From Parashewanella curva (GTDB lineage: Bacteria; Pseudomonadota; Gammaproteobacteria; Enterobacterales; Shewanellaceae): 32,931 nucleotides of DNA. The stretch covers positions 1 through 32,931 of the forward strand of contig NZ_ML014799.1 of the NCBI RefSeq assembly GCF_003675895.1. Reading direction: 5' to 3'. Below are positions 1 through 8,391 of the stretch, piece by piece (the first letter of the stretch is position 1; every line of letters starts with the position of its first letter). The notes under the pieces are model-generated. The model did no database searches. It was not told the DNA's origin and saw only the letters and a list, made by a program, of their open reading frames with translations. Position numbers and translations under genes: made by a program.

Positions 1-109
1 TAGGAAGTCGAGCATCAATGCGCTCAACCAGTTTGAGTTTATCAATCAATCCAGCGGCAATACCAAGATGGTCTATGTTCTGAATCGTTAACTGATCTTC
101 ATCCAGCAT
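1..109 (-). CDS. IS1634-family transposase, N-terminal fragment cut by window edge
   Basis: The reverse strand from an ATG at 109 stays open to the window edge and encodes about 36 residues, beginning MLDEDQLTIQNIDHLGIAAG. This matches my memory of the start of IS1634-group transposases (DUF4277 region, DDE enzymes), which open with a TIQNxDHLGI-like motif. Only the N-terminus is visible, so the catalytic residues cannot be checked. No clear ribosome binding site precedes the ATG. The element reads away from the hydrolase gene at 252-1073 and probably truncated it. Family assignment rests on the motif alone. Confidence 0.7.
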   Translation of the reverse strand, partial: MLDEDQLTIQNIDHLGIAAGLIDKLKLVERIDARLP

Positions 110-285
110 TTCAAAGGGAGATTAGGTCAGGAATTAGGACATTCTGCTTAAAAATTGAAAGTTTGTCTGTGATCTTTTAGCTATGGCTCAGTGATCTATT
201 TGCCATAATTGTAGTGATCTTTGTGTCTTGATTAGCCGTGAGTGATTATTGTTAAGTGTTAGGAAATATCAGTGCGAAATGACGG
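1..285 (-). mobile_element. End of an IS1634-type insertion sequence
   Basis: The transposase start at 109 is preceded on its own strand by about 140-175 bases of non-coding DNA with several GATCACT/GATCTTT-like words. This looks like the untranslated end of an insertion sequence. The junction with host DNA probably lies between 250 and 290, because the hydrolase on the right stops resembling its family after the residues QPKL near 285. I could not identify the terminal inverted repeat, since the other end lies outside the window. Confidence 0.5.
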
Positions 286-1073
286 AATAACTTAGGTTGG
301 GTTTCCTTTGCAATCTCAGCTAACTCTTTGGTCGAAGTATGGAAAGATGAGTGATACTTTTGCCAAACGGGTGGACGAGTCTTAAACCCTTCGGTTGAAT
401 ATACTTCATGTACCAGTACATCCACACCTTTGGCGGCTTTAATCAACTCTGGACTTGGACGAGCATCACCAGAAATCACGATACTTCGCTTACCATCTTC
501 AAATTTATATCCAAAAGAATGTTGCCAAGAACCATGAAGTACTGGAATGGCTGTAACTTTAAAATCGCCTTTCACCAACAAAGGCTTACTGCCTTTAAAC
601 TCAGTCACATCAACTTGATAACCTTTATCGTTGGCAGGCTCCAACCCATTCAAACGAATATCGATATCCTGCTGGTAAGCGTTTTGAAGGTGCTTCATCA
701 TCTTTCCAGTACCTTCAGGGCCATAAACAGCTAAGGGTACAGGTCGTTCTAACGTCCAAGAGGTAAACAGTAAGTCAGGCAAACCAACGGTATGATCGGT
801 ATGCAAATGGGTCAAAAATGCCGTTTGAAGTTGGCTTGCCGCTAAAGCTGGAATGTTATGCTTTTGTCTAGCAGACTCTGCTCTACGCACCACTCCGGGA
901 CCGGCATCAATTAAATAAGATTGATCATCTTTGATCACAGCAAGTGCAGGGCCTGAGCGCTCCGGATCAGGGTTGGGAGTTCCAGTTCCCAAGATCACCA
1001 CTTTCATTTGTGAAGCTTGAGCACTAGCGGCAATAAGTGTGCATAGCGCAAGGCATCGTACCAATTTTTTCAT
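252..1073 (-). CDS. Secreted metallo-beta-lactamase-fold hydrolase, C-terminally truncated
   Basis: The start is the ATG at 1073, preceded by AAGGAG at 1081-1086. It gives a signal peptide (MKKLVRCLALCTLIAASAQA); an ATG further upstream has no such support. The 273-residue product carries the zinc motif H89-x-H91-x-D93-H94, a later His (LHGSWQHSFGY), Asp (SGDARPSPEL) and a final His (SSFHTSTKEL), as in tRNase Z/AtsA-like periplasmic hydrolases. One relative, AtsA of Pseudoalteromonas carrageenovora, is an arylsulfatase, which would suit this sulfatase-rich locus; that is inference. After QPKL the sequence departs from the family, which normally continues some 30-40 residues, and a stop follows at once, next to the insertion sequence. 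The metal site is complete, so the protein may or may not still fold. Confidence 0.75.
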   Translation of the reverse strand: MKKLVRCLALCTLIAASAQASQMKVVILGTGTPNPDPERSGPALAVIKDDQSYLIDAGPGVVRRAESARQKHNIPALAASQLQTAFLTHLHTDHTVGLPDLLFTSWTLERPVPLAVYGPEGTGKMMKHLQNAYQQDIDIRLNGLEPANDKGYQVDVTEFKGSKPLLVKGDFKVTAIPVLHGSWQHSFGYKFEDGKRSIVISGDARPSPELIKAAKGVDVLVHEVYSTEGFKTRPPVWQKYHSSFHTSTKELAEIAKETQPKLFRHFALIFPNT

Positions 1074-1535
1074 TGTTATTCTCCTTTGTTTGAACCCCAA
1101 TTAAATCATATAAATAATAAATTTGAATAATCAATAAGCGAATTTTTTGAAATTCGATACCGAATAAAGACTGCTTTGAATATCTGATCTAGAGGAGAAT
1201 TTATTAACATTTCAGTATTTATTGTTAAAAAATACATTTACTTACAAACCCAAAAAAACACAGTAACGCATTGATACACATAAGGTTAATCGTTTAACCT
1301 TTAAAAAAATGACTTTTTACTTAAAAATAAAGCTCATTTAGCATATTTATTATAATTATACGATATGTTATAAATTTGTAGATTCAGGTCATTAAAGGTC
1401 GTGTAGCCTATATTTGCGGCAGTACCCTATGCATTTATAGCCACCGTAAGCTTTATACCGAATGGTATGTCTCTCGGCTTTGAGAAGTAAAACGTTAACC
1501 CTTGATCTGATAAAAACAATAAAAGGAGAAATATT
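1074..1535. other. AT-rich divergent intergenic region
   Basis: These 462 bases separate the hydrolase (leftward) from the TonB receptor (rightward) and must hold both promoters. The middle (about 1190-1400) is very AT-rich with A and T runs. A weak ATACC/GGTAT hairpin lies near 1456-1469, ahead of the receptor's ribosome binding site. I see no convincing operator, riboswitch or convincing -35/-10 pair. Confidence 0.5.
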
Positions 1536-4163
1536 TTGACATCAAACCGCAAGCTGCTCATAGGGGCAACACTGATTGGTTTAGGCTTTACACCGTCATT
1601 GATCGCGCAGGAAGTGAGTAACACAATCGCCGAACAAGCTGAAGAAAGCCAAAAAAAAGCCAGCAAAAAACACAATGATGTAGAGCGTATTCAAGTTTCA
1701 GGCATTAAATCGGCATTAGAATCAGGCTTACGTGATAAACGTGAAGCGAACCAAGTGGTTGATGTCATTGTTGCAGAAGATATTGGTAAGTTCTCAGATT
1801 CCAACATTGCAGAAACGCTACAGCGTCTACCAGGTGTTCAAATCGGTCGCAGCCAAACCGGTGAAGGTAGTGAAATTTCGATTCGTGGTCTAGGTCGAAG
1901 CATTACTACCATGAATGGCCGCACCATGTTTACCGGTATTGGCCGTAACATCAATGTAAAAGACATTCCATCTGAAAGTTTGTCAGGTATTAAGGTTTAC
2001 AAATCACCTCAAGCTAACCAAATCGAAGGTGGTATTGCTGGTACACTGGATTTACAACGTGTAAAAACCACTAACTTTAATAAGTCAAAAGGCTCGATCA
2101 ACATTCAAGCTCAATACGCTGACCTTTCAGAAAAGTGGGCACCAAAAATTTCAGGCATGGTTGGCGATTCGTTTGACACTGAATACGGCGAATTTGGTGC
2201 ACTGCTGGCATTTAACCATCAAACTCGTAATACCCGCTTTGACCGTCAACGTACTTTGTCCTTCGGACGAGAACTAGCTAATCCAAATAACCCAGATGCT
2301 AAGGGTTCAACTGGTGGTGGTTTTGTTTATGGTACGGAAGAAACCAAGCGTAACAACATTGTTGCCCGTTTTGACTGGGATCCTAACGAAAATTCTCACT
2401 ATTTCTTAGATATGGGTTACATCGACTTCAGTGAAGATACTCGTCGGAACGCTTTAAATTACAGAACATCTAAGATAGCCAAGAAAAAAGAAACTATCAA
2501 AATCAAAGAAGCGGATTATTCTAATCCAAACTTAGACGTTACCAAAGTCACTTACATTAACCCAATCTTGCAATCATTATCTCAAGTAGAAACACGAGAC
2601 ACCAAAACTTACGATATTGCTTTGGGTGCTGAATACTTTATTGAAGATGTTACGCTAAACCTACAAGCTAGCTATGTAAGCAGTGAAAGCGATAATACTT
2701 TCAAAAATATTCGCCTCGGTGATACTGCAAAAAAAGATGAGATCACCCTAGATTATTCGAACGCCAAGAACTCAGCACCTCAAGTAACCACTACGCTTGA
2801 TTTTAGTGATCCAAGTAACTTTGTGATCAACCAGTTCCGTGATCAGATCACCAACACCAAAAGTGATGAAGTAGGCCTACGTGCAGATCTAACATACGAT
2901 ATTAATGGCGATTTTTTCCAATCTATCGAGACTGGTCTTCGCTACACTAGCCGTGATGCTGATCGTTCAGGGTTTGATCTTAACCCTAAAGGTGTAAAAG
3001 TCGCTACATCTGAGTTAGCTGATTATTTTTTATTATCTGATTCTGACTTTTATGATGGCGAAGCAGGTTTAGGCTCTGGATTTGTGATTGCTGACATGGA
3101 TGCCATTGTGGGTAATGACGCTGAAGTACGTGATATATTAGGCGTTAAAGAGACTTCAACAGCACCAGCCAATAACCTGCAATTTAATATCACTGAGAAA
3201 AATCTAGCGGGTTATGTACAAGCTAATTTTGAAAGTGAAATCGGTAACATTCCTGTTTCAGGTAACTTTGGTGTACGTATCGTTGATACTCAGCGTGATT
3301 CTGAAAGTCTTGCTATTCAAGGTAAGAATAATGAACCAACACAAGTTAGTACTGATGAAACCAACACCTTACCATCCTTGAATGTTAAATTTGAAGTTAG
3401 CGACAGTGTTCTAGTTCGTGCTGCTGCATCGCGAGTGATGTCGCTACCGAATTTTGCTGCTTTAGCGCCAAGTGTTCATTTAACAAGTAATAATGGCAAT
3501 GACTTAGTAATCGTCGGAAACCCAGAACTTAAAGCGTTCACTTCTGACAACTTTGATATTGGTGTTGAATGGTATGTTAATGACTCAACAGCTCTAACTG
3601 GTGTCTTCTTCTACAAAGAAGTAGATGGCTTTACCATTAAGAGCACCAATAAAGAAATCCACTTTGGTCAAGAGTATGATACTCAAAGAACCATTAATGG
3701 TGAAAAAGGGAAACTCAAAGGTTTTGCGGCTTCATATCAGCAGTTTTTCGACTTCCTACCTGGTATTTGGGCAAACTTTGGTGTGAAAGCCAATGCAACT
3801 TATATCGACTCTGAAGCACCATCTCCAGTAGATGGTCTTGATTTACCACTACAAGATTTGTCTAAAACCAGTTACAACCTTGTGGGTATCTATGAGGATG
3901 ATAAGTTCTCAGCTCGTTTAACTTGGAACTGGCGTGACAAGTACTTCGACCAACTGTTCAGAAACAAACCTGTATTTAACTCAGGTGGTGGTGTGCTAGA
4001 TGCTTCATTTAACTACAAATTCTCTAAGAAATTTAAGGTTAAATTAAGTCTGAAGAACATCAACAACAAAGAAGTACATTCTTATTATCAAGATGAATAT
4101 CGTCCTCGTGATTTCGCGATTAACGATAGACGTGCCGTCCTTGGTGCCACTTACAAGTTTTAA
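1536..4163 (+). CDS. TonB-dependent outer-membrane receptor
   Basis: The 875-residue product starts at a TTG codon, set by AAGGAG at 1523-1528 seven bases upstream. No ATG alternative gives the signal peptide (MTSNRKLLIGATLIGLGFTP, cleaved near SLIAQ). A plug domain follows at about residues 50-180 (SDSNIAETLQRLPGVQIGR, then IRGLGRSITTMNGR), then a long beta-barrel ending in ATYKF, whose terminal aromatic residue is the usual barrel-assembly signal. The plug resembles the TonB-Xanth-Caul receptor type (TIGR01782), members of which often import complex oligomeric nutrients. It stands first in a + strand series and ends at a strong terminator. The substrate is unknown; the neighbouring amidohydrolases, sulfatase and protease suggest a sulfated compound or its breakdown products. 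Confidence 0.92.
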   Translation: MTSNRKLLIGATLIGLGFTPSLIAQEVSNTIAEQAEESQKKASKKHNDVERIQVSGIKSALESGLRDKREANQVVDVIVAEDIGKFSDSNIAETLQRLPGVQIGRSQTGEGSEISIRGLGRSITTMNGRTMFTGIGRNINVKDIPSESLSGIKVYKSPQANQIEGGIAGTLDLQRVKTTNFNKSKGSINIQAQYADLSEKWAPKISGMVGDSFDTEYGEFGALLAFNHQTRNTRFDRQRTLSFGRELANPNNPDAKGSTGGGFVYGTEETKRNNIVARFDWDPNENSHYFLDMGYIDFSEDTRRNALNYRTSKIAKKKETIKIKEADYSNPNLDVTKVTYINPILQSLSQVETRDTKTYDIALGAEYFIEDVTLNLQASYVSSESDNTFKNIRLGDTAKKDEITLDYSNAKNSAPQVTTTLDFSDPSNFVINQFRDQITNTKSDEVGLRADLTYDINGDFFQSIETGLRYTSRDADRSGFDLNPKGVKVATSELADYFLLSDSDFYDGEAGLGSGFVIADMDAIVGNDAEVRDILGVKETSTAPANNLQFNITEKNLAGYVQANFESEIGNIPVSGNFGVRIVDTQRDSESLAIQGKNNEPTQVSTDETNTLPSLNVKFEVSDSVLVRAAASRVMSLPNFAALAPSVHLTSNNGNDLVIVGNPELKAFTSDNFDIGVEWYVNDSTALTGVFFYKEVDGFTIKSTNKEIHFGQEYDTQRTINGEKGKLKGFAASYQQFFDFLPGIWANFGVKANATYIDSEAPSPVDGLDLPLQDLSKTSYNLVGIYEDDKFSARLTWNWRDKYFDQLFRNKPVFNSGGGVLDASFNYKFSKKFKVKLSLKNINNKEVHSYYQDEYRPRDFAINDRRAVLGATYKF

Positions 4164-4177
4164 TTTGTAAGCATCAC

Positions 4178-4210
4178 AGAGCCTAATGCCTTGCATTAGG
4201 CTCTTTTCCT
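4178..4210 (+). terminator. Rho-independent terminator after the TonB receptor
   Basis: AGAGCCTAATGC (4178-4189), a three-base loop and GCATTAGGCTCT (4193-4204) form a perfect 12-bp stem followed by a T-rich run. It sits 15 bases after the receptor stop and separates it from the amidohydrolase genes, which therefore depend on read-through or on a promoter in the short gap before 4235. Confidence 0.85.
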
Positions 4211-4234
4211 TTCACTTACTAGCAAATTATCACC

Positions 4235-5620
4235 ATGCCATTACTCAAAAAACTAAAAAAAATAAATATTCGGTGGCAAATGATTGCTGTAGCCGCCAGC
4301 TTATTAGTGCCACAAGCTTACGCTCATACCATTAACAAGGATCCTTATCCAAGCACTTATTCTCCTGAGTCTTCACAACTCATTGCCATCACCAATGCGA
4401 CCGTATTAACGGGCGCTGGTGAGCAAATTGATAATGCCAGTATCTTAATGAATAAAGGTAAAATCATTGGCTTAGGTAACAATATTCAAATTCCCAGCAA
4501 TGCAAAACGCATTGATGGAACAGGCAAATGGCTGACTCCCGGCATTATTGATGCCCACTCTCATTTGGGTTTGTTCTCATCGCCGAACCATAAATCACAA
4601 AAAGAAGGCAATGAGTGGACGAAACCAGTTACCCCAGAAGTATGGGCAGAGCATTCTATTTGGCCCCAAGCACCTGAATTTTCGCGCGCTTTAGAAGGCG
4701 GCATCACCACCATGTTGGTACTTCCAGGCTCCGCCAACCTCTTTGGTGGTCGTGGAGTTACCATTAAAAATGTCCCGAGTATCAGCCGTGAAGGCATGAA
4801 ATTCCCTAACGCTCCCTACAGCATCAAAATGGCCTGTGGTGAAAACCCAAAACGTACATATGGCAACAAAGGCGGCCCAAAAACCAGCATGGGCAATATG
4901 GCGGGTTATCGCAAAGCATGGCAAGACGCCAAAGCGTATCAACAGAAATGGCAAAACTACGAACAAGCCCTAAAGGCAGGAAAAAAAGCGACACCACCTG
5001 CCCGCAATGTTGCACTCGATACACTTGTTGGTGTGCTCGACAATGAAATACTAGTGCATATTCACTGTTATCGAGCTGATGAAATGAACTCAATGATCAA
5101 TCTTAGTAAAGAGTTCGACTACAAAATCACTGCCTTTCATCATGCAGTTGAAAGCTACAAAATTGCGAACACCCTTGCTAAAGAAAACATTTGCTCAGCG
5201 ATGTGGGCCGATTGGTGGGGATTCAAAATGGAATCCTTTGATGCCATTGATGAAAACGTGCCCATGGTAGCCAGTCAAGGTGCTTGCGCAGTCGTACATT
5301 CTGACTCCGCCGCTCAAGTTCAAAAGCTTAACCAAGAAGCGGCTAAAGCATGGGCAGATGGTAATAAAGTCGGGCTTAATATCTCTAAAGCACAAGCCTT
5401 TAGTTGGTTGACATTAAACGCAGCCAAAATCTTAGGTATTGATAAGGTAACGGGCTCTTTAGAAAAAGGTAAAAACGCCGATGTGGTGCTTTGGAGTGGC
5501 GATCCCTTCAGTAGCTATTCATTGACTGAACAAGTCTACATTGATGGCAACCTCATGTTCGACAGAAAATCCAATTTCAACATAATTCAAAGCGATTTTG
5601 AATTAGGCATTAACGAGTAA
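4235..5620 (+). CDS. Periplasmic amidohydrolase, catalytic-type member of a pair
   Basis: The 461-residue product has an N-terminal signal sequence ending near PQAYA, then the small beta-sandwich and TIM barrel of the imidazolonepropionase/dihydroorotase-like amidohydrolase superfamily. Metal ligands are visible: H108 and H110 in IIDAHSHLGLF, a His in VHIHCYRADEM, another in TAFHHAVESY and an Asp in VVHSDSAAQ. The C-terminal SLEKGKNADVVLWSGDPF is the family's usual closing motif. It should hydrolyse an amide, lactam or peptide-like bond of a small molecule or dipeptide in the periplasm. The next gene encodes a paralogue that has lost these ligands. The ribosome binding site is weak; a shorter start at the internal MIAVAA is possible but would leave a shorter signal peptide. 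The exact substrate cannot be read from the sequence. Confidence 0.85.
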   Translation: MPLLKKLKKINIRWQMIAVAASLLVPQAYAHTINKDPYPSTYSPESSQLIAITNATVLTGAGEQIDNASILMNKGKIIGLGNNIQIPSNAKRIDGTGKWLTPGIIDAHSHLGLFSSPNHKSQKEGNEWTKPVTPEVWAEHSIWPQAPEFSRALEGGITTMLVLPGSANLFGGRGVTIKNVPSISREGMKFPNAPYSIKMACGENPKRTYGNKGGPKTSMGNMAGYRKAWQDAKAYQQKWQNYEQALKAGKKATPPARNVALDTLVGVLDNEILVHIHCYRADEMNSMINLSKEFDYKITAFHHAVESYKIANTLAKENICSAMWADWWGFKMESFDAIDENVPMVASQGACAVVHSDSAAQVQKLNQEAAKAWADGNKVGLNISKAQAFSWLTLNAAKILGIDKVTGSLEKGKNADVVLWSGDPFSSYSLTEQVYIDGNLMFDRKSNFNIIQSDFELGINE

Positions 5621-5636
5621 CATGGGAGCTGTAAAG

Positions 5637-6893
5637 ATGAAATTTAACAAACCATTACTGCTTATTCTTTCTGTGTTATTCACCAGTATGTATAGCCAGC
5701 AAAGCCTATCCGAAACGCTGGCGGTGACAGGTGCAACCATCCATACCTCATCCAGTAAAGGTGTGGTCACCAACGGCACCTTGCTGATTGAAAATGGAAA
5801 AATCAAAGCCCTTGGTCAAAGCATCCGTATTCCTAGTAAAGCAGAACGCATTGATGCTACAGGTAAGCACATTACTGCTGGAATTATTTATCCAGCCAGC
5901 CAAATCGGTTTATTTGATTTACCGGGTAACCCCACCGCCGATGTTCAAAGTGCAAAAGGCAGTGATTTAAACGCCGCTTATCGCATTGATTATGCCTTTA
6001 ATCATAATGCGATAGCCATTGCAGAAAACCGTCGCCACGGTGTCACTCGTGCTATCACGGTTCCAACCAGCTCAGGTAAGCTCTTTCATGGTTCAGGTGT
6101 CGTCATCAAACTCAGTGGCGATTACAATACCATACTCGAACAAGGGCCGATGAAAGCCAGTTTAAAAGGCATTGGCAATCGTAATATTGCTTGGGAACGC
6201 CTTTATCGCATCATGGGTGAAGTGAAGTATTTTGAAGAAAATCAATCTGCAGTAAAGAAAGGTAAAGATACTACATCATTCACCCTCAGCGATCGTAATA
6301 TGCGTGCTTTATTTCCTATCATTCAGGGAGATAAACCACTGCTTCTAGAAGTCAATAATGCGATTGAACTGATGCAAGCCATCAAGTTTAAACAGCAATA
6401 TGACATTAAGCTGGTGATCACAGGTGCTGCCGAAGCATGGAAGGTAGCAAGCGAACTCGCTAAAGCTAACATTCCAGTACTGATCAACCCACAAGAAAAC
6501 CGTCCTGTGGATTTTGATAAACTCGGTGCCCGTTACGACAACGCAGCACTGTTGGATAAAGCCGGAGTATTGTTTGCCTTTACTTATGAAAACGGTAATC
6601 AGCGTGCTTTCTTAGTAAGACAATCCGCTGGAATTGCCGTTGCCCATGGGTTACCTCATGAAAGTGCGCTTAAAGCCATCACGACCAATCCTGCCAAAAT
6701 TTTCAACTTAAGCAAGGTTGGAGAATTAAGCAAAAACAAAGTAGCAGATTTCGTGATTTGGGATGGCGATCCATTAGAAGTGACCACCAACGCTGATGCA
6801 GTATTTATTGAGGGACAAGCTTATAAGCTTGAATCTCGCAGAACAAAGTTACGCGATAAATATTTATCCTCTTACGAAAAGAAGAGCAAATAA
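5637..6893 (+). CDS. Amidohydrolase-fold pseudoenzyme paralogue
   Basis: The start is the ATG at 5637, with GGAG at 5625-5628; an ATG at 5622 lacks a good binding site. The 418-residue product has a signal peptide (MKFNKPLLLILSVLFTSMYS) and aligns along its length with the preceding amidohydrolase, including the closing motif KNKVADFVIWDGDPLE. Every metal position is lost: IIDAHSH becomes IIYPASQ, VHIHCYRADEM becomes EVNNAIELM, FHHAVES becomes ITGAAEA, and HSD becomes TYE. The frame is otherwise intact, so loss of catalysis looks selected rather than recent decay. A regulatory, structural or substrate-binding partner of the active paralogue is the simplest inference. It begins 16 bases after the preceding gene and ends 2 bases before the sulfatase, so it is in the same operon. 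Confidence 0.83.
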   Translation: MKFNKPLLLILSVLFTSMYSQQSLSETLAVTGATIHTSSSKGVVTNGTLLIENGKIKALGQSIRIPSKAERIDATGKHITAGIIYPASQIGLFDLPGNPTADVQSAKGSDLNAAYRIDYAFNHNAIAIAENRRHGVTRAITVPTSSGKLFHGSGVVIKLSGDYNTILEQGPMKASLKGIGNRNIAWERLYRIMGEVKYFEENQSAVKKGKDTTSFTLSDRNMRALFPIIQGDKPLLLEVNNAIELMQAIKFKQQYDIKLVITGAAEAWKVASELAKANIPVLINPQENRPVDFDKLGARYDNAALLDKAGVLFAFTYENGNQRAFLVRQSAGIAVAHGLPHESALKAITTNPAKIFNLSKVGELSKNKVADFVIWDGDPLEVTTNADAVFIEGQAYKLESRRTKLRDKYLSSYEKKSK

Positions 6894-6895
6894 GC

Positions 6896-8377
6896 ATGAA
6901 GCTAAATACAAAAAATCTTGCGCTTTCATTAGGTAGTTTCATTCTGTCGTGCAGCCTCTTCCCCAGCGTTGCGGCAACCAAAGCACCTACATCCTTTGAA
7001 AAAAAACCGAATATCATCTTCATTCTGGCTGATGATCAAGGCTGGAAAGACGTTGGCTTTAATGGTGCTGACTTTTACGAAACGCCCAATATTAACCGTC
7101 TTGCCAATGAAGGAATGACCTTCACCGATGCTTATAGCGCTGGCCCGAATTGTGCACCAACTCGCGCGTCATTTATTTCAGGAAGTTATACACCTAGACA
7201 TAAAATTTATACACCAGGTGCGGCTTCTAAAGGCGATCCTCGTTTAATGAAGCTTAAAGTGGTACTGGATGATCAACGCCTTAAGTCTTTCGGCTTTAAA
7301 TCAGGCCCTCGTCCATTTGAAGTATTAAATGATTTAACGCCAAGCACCACCAGTGTGGCTGAAGTACTCAAGCAGGCGGGTTATACCAGTGCTCGTTTTG
7401 GTAAGTGGCATGTCGGTGATGATACTCAGGGCTTTGATATCAGCAGCAGTGACGGCGTCGCTGGCCCCAAAGGCAAGTACTACAACGATGCCGATGCGTC
7501 TGTTCGCATTACCGATGCCAGTGTAAATTTCATCAAAGAAAATAAGAATAAACCCTTCTTCTTGTTCATGTCTTATTGGGATGTTCATATTCCATTAGTG
7601 GCCGATCCTAAAGTGGTCAAAAAGTACAAAAACAAGTTTAAAGATCACCCGCTTCACAGCAGCGGTCGTAAATACAATCCAACCTATGCGGCCATGGTGG
7701 AAGCGGTTGATACTGGCGTTGGGCGAGTATTGAAAACACTGGATCACTATCAACTTGATGAAAACACCCTTGTTATTTATACCTCTGATAATGGCGGTCT
7801 AAATAATATCTCGATTAATGCTCCACTACGTGGTGGCAAGGGCTCGCTGTATGAGGGCGGTATTCGCGTCCCATTTGCCGCTCGTTGGACAGGTACCATC
7901 AAGCCAAACACCAAGTCAGCAACCCCAATCAATACCGTTGATATGCTGCCTACCTTTGCTGATATTGCCAAAACGTCATTATTAAAAGTTCAGCAGCCGT
8001 TAGATGGTGTCAGCATACTGCCGGCACTAAAAGGCCAAGACATTGAATCACGCTCACTATTTTGGCACTACCCACTTTATCTATCTGGTAAAGGCTTACA
8101 AAACTATACGCCGGAACCGTTAAGCAAAAATGCCAATACCGGTTGGAGAGGCAAGCCAGCCAGTGCCATTCGCTCAGGGGATTGGAAACTCATTGAATAT
8201 TTCGATGATGGTCACCTTGAACTTTACAACGTTAAGCAAGACATTAGCGAAAGCCAAAACCTTGCCAGTAAATACCCTAACGTCGCTAAGAAACTGCATG
8301 ATGAATTGATCCAATGGCGTAAAGATACCCAAGCCGTCGTGCCTGAAAAAGGCCGTCCTGATTACAGAAAAAGATAA
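6896..8377 (+). CDS. Secreted type I (formylglycine) sulfatase
   Basis: The 493-residue product has a signal peptide (cleavage near PSVAA) and the alkaline-phosphatase-like sulfatase fold. Visible motifs are the metal pair ADDQGW (D46, D47), the formylglycine site C86-A-P-T-R, GKWHVG around residue 170 and the metal/substrate motif YTSDNGG. Cys86 must be converted to formylglycine; no maturase gene (FGE or anaerobic SME) lies in the window. It should cleave sulfate esters in the periplasm. The start lies 2 bases after the pseudo-amidohydrolase stop, and the next gene overlaps the stop codon (TAATG), indicating co-translation. Which sulfated substrate it uses cannot be told from the sequence. 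Confidence 0.92.
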   Translation: MKLNTKNLALSLGSFILSCSLFPSVAATKAPTSFEKKPNIIFILADDQGWKDVGFNGADFYETPNINRLANEGMTFTDAYSAGPNCAPTRASFISGSYTPRHKIYTPGAASKGDPRLMKLKVVLDDQRLKSFGFKSGPRPFEVLNDLTPSTTSVAEVLKQAGYTSARFGKWHVGDDTQGFDISSSDGVAGPKGKYYNDADASVRITDASVNFIKENKNKPFFLFMSYWDVHIPLVADPKVVKKYKNKFKDHPLHSSGRKYNPTYAAMVEAVDTGVGRVLKTLDHYQLDENTLVIYTSDNGGLNNISINAPLRGGKGSLYEGGIRVPFAARWTGTIKPNTKSATPINTVDMLPTFADIAKTSLLKVQQPLDGVSILPALKGQDIESRSLFWHYPLYLSGKGLQNYTPEPLSKNANTGWRGKPASAIRSGDWKLIEYFDDGHLELYNVKQDISESQNLASKYPNVAKKLHDELIQWRKDTQAVVPEKGRPDYRKR

Positions 8378-8391
8378 TGAAGGTACTTAAA

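Noticed and set aside
408-734. + strand open frame opposite the metallo-beta-lactamase-fold gene
   Set aside because: The opposite strand carries a clear enzyme with zinc motifs; this frame has no recognisable domain or binding site.
1440-1535. Leader before the TonB receptor containing TTTGAGAAG and ACCCTTGATCTGAT, reminiscent of a TPP riboswitch
   Set aside because: The AACCTGATC word and the following stem with GCG and AGGGA are missing and no complementary closing stem is seen. A covariance-model search against the TPP family would decide.
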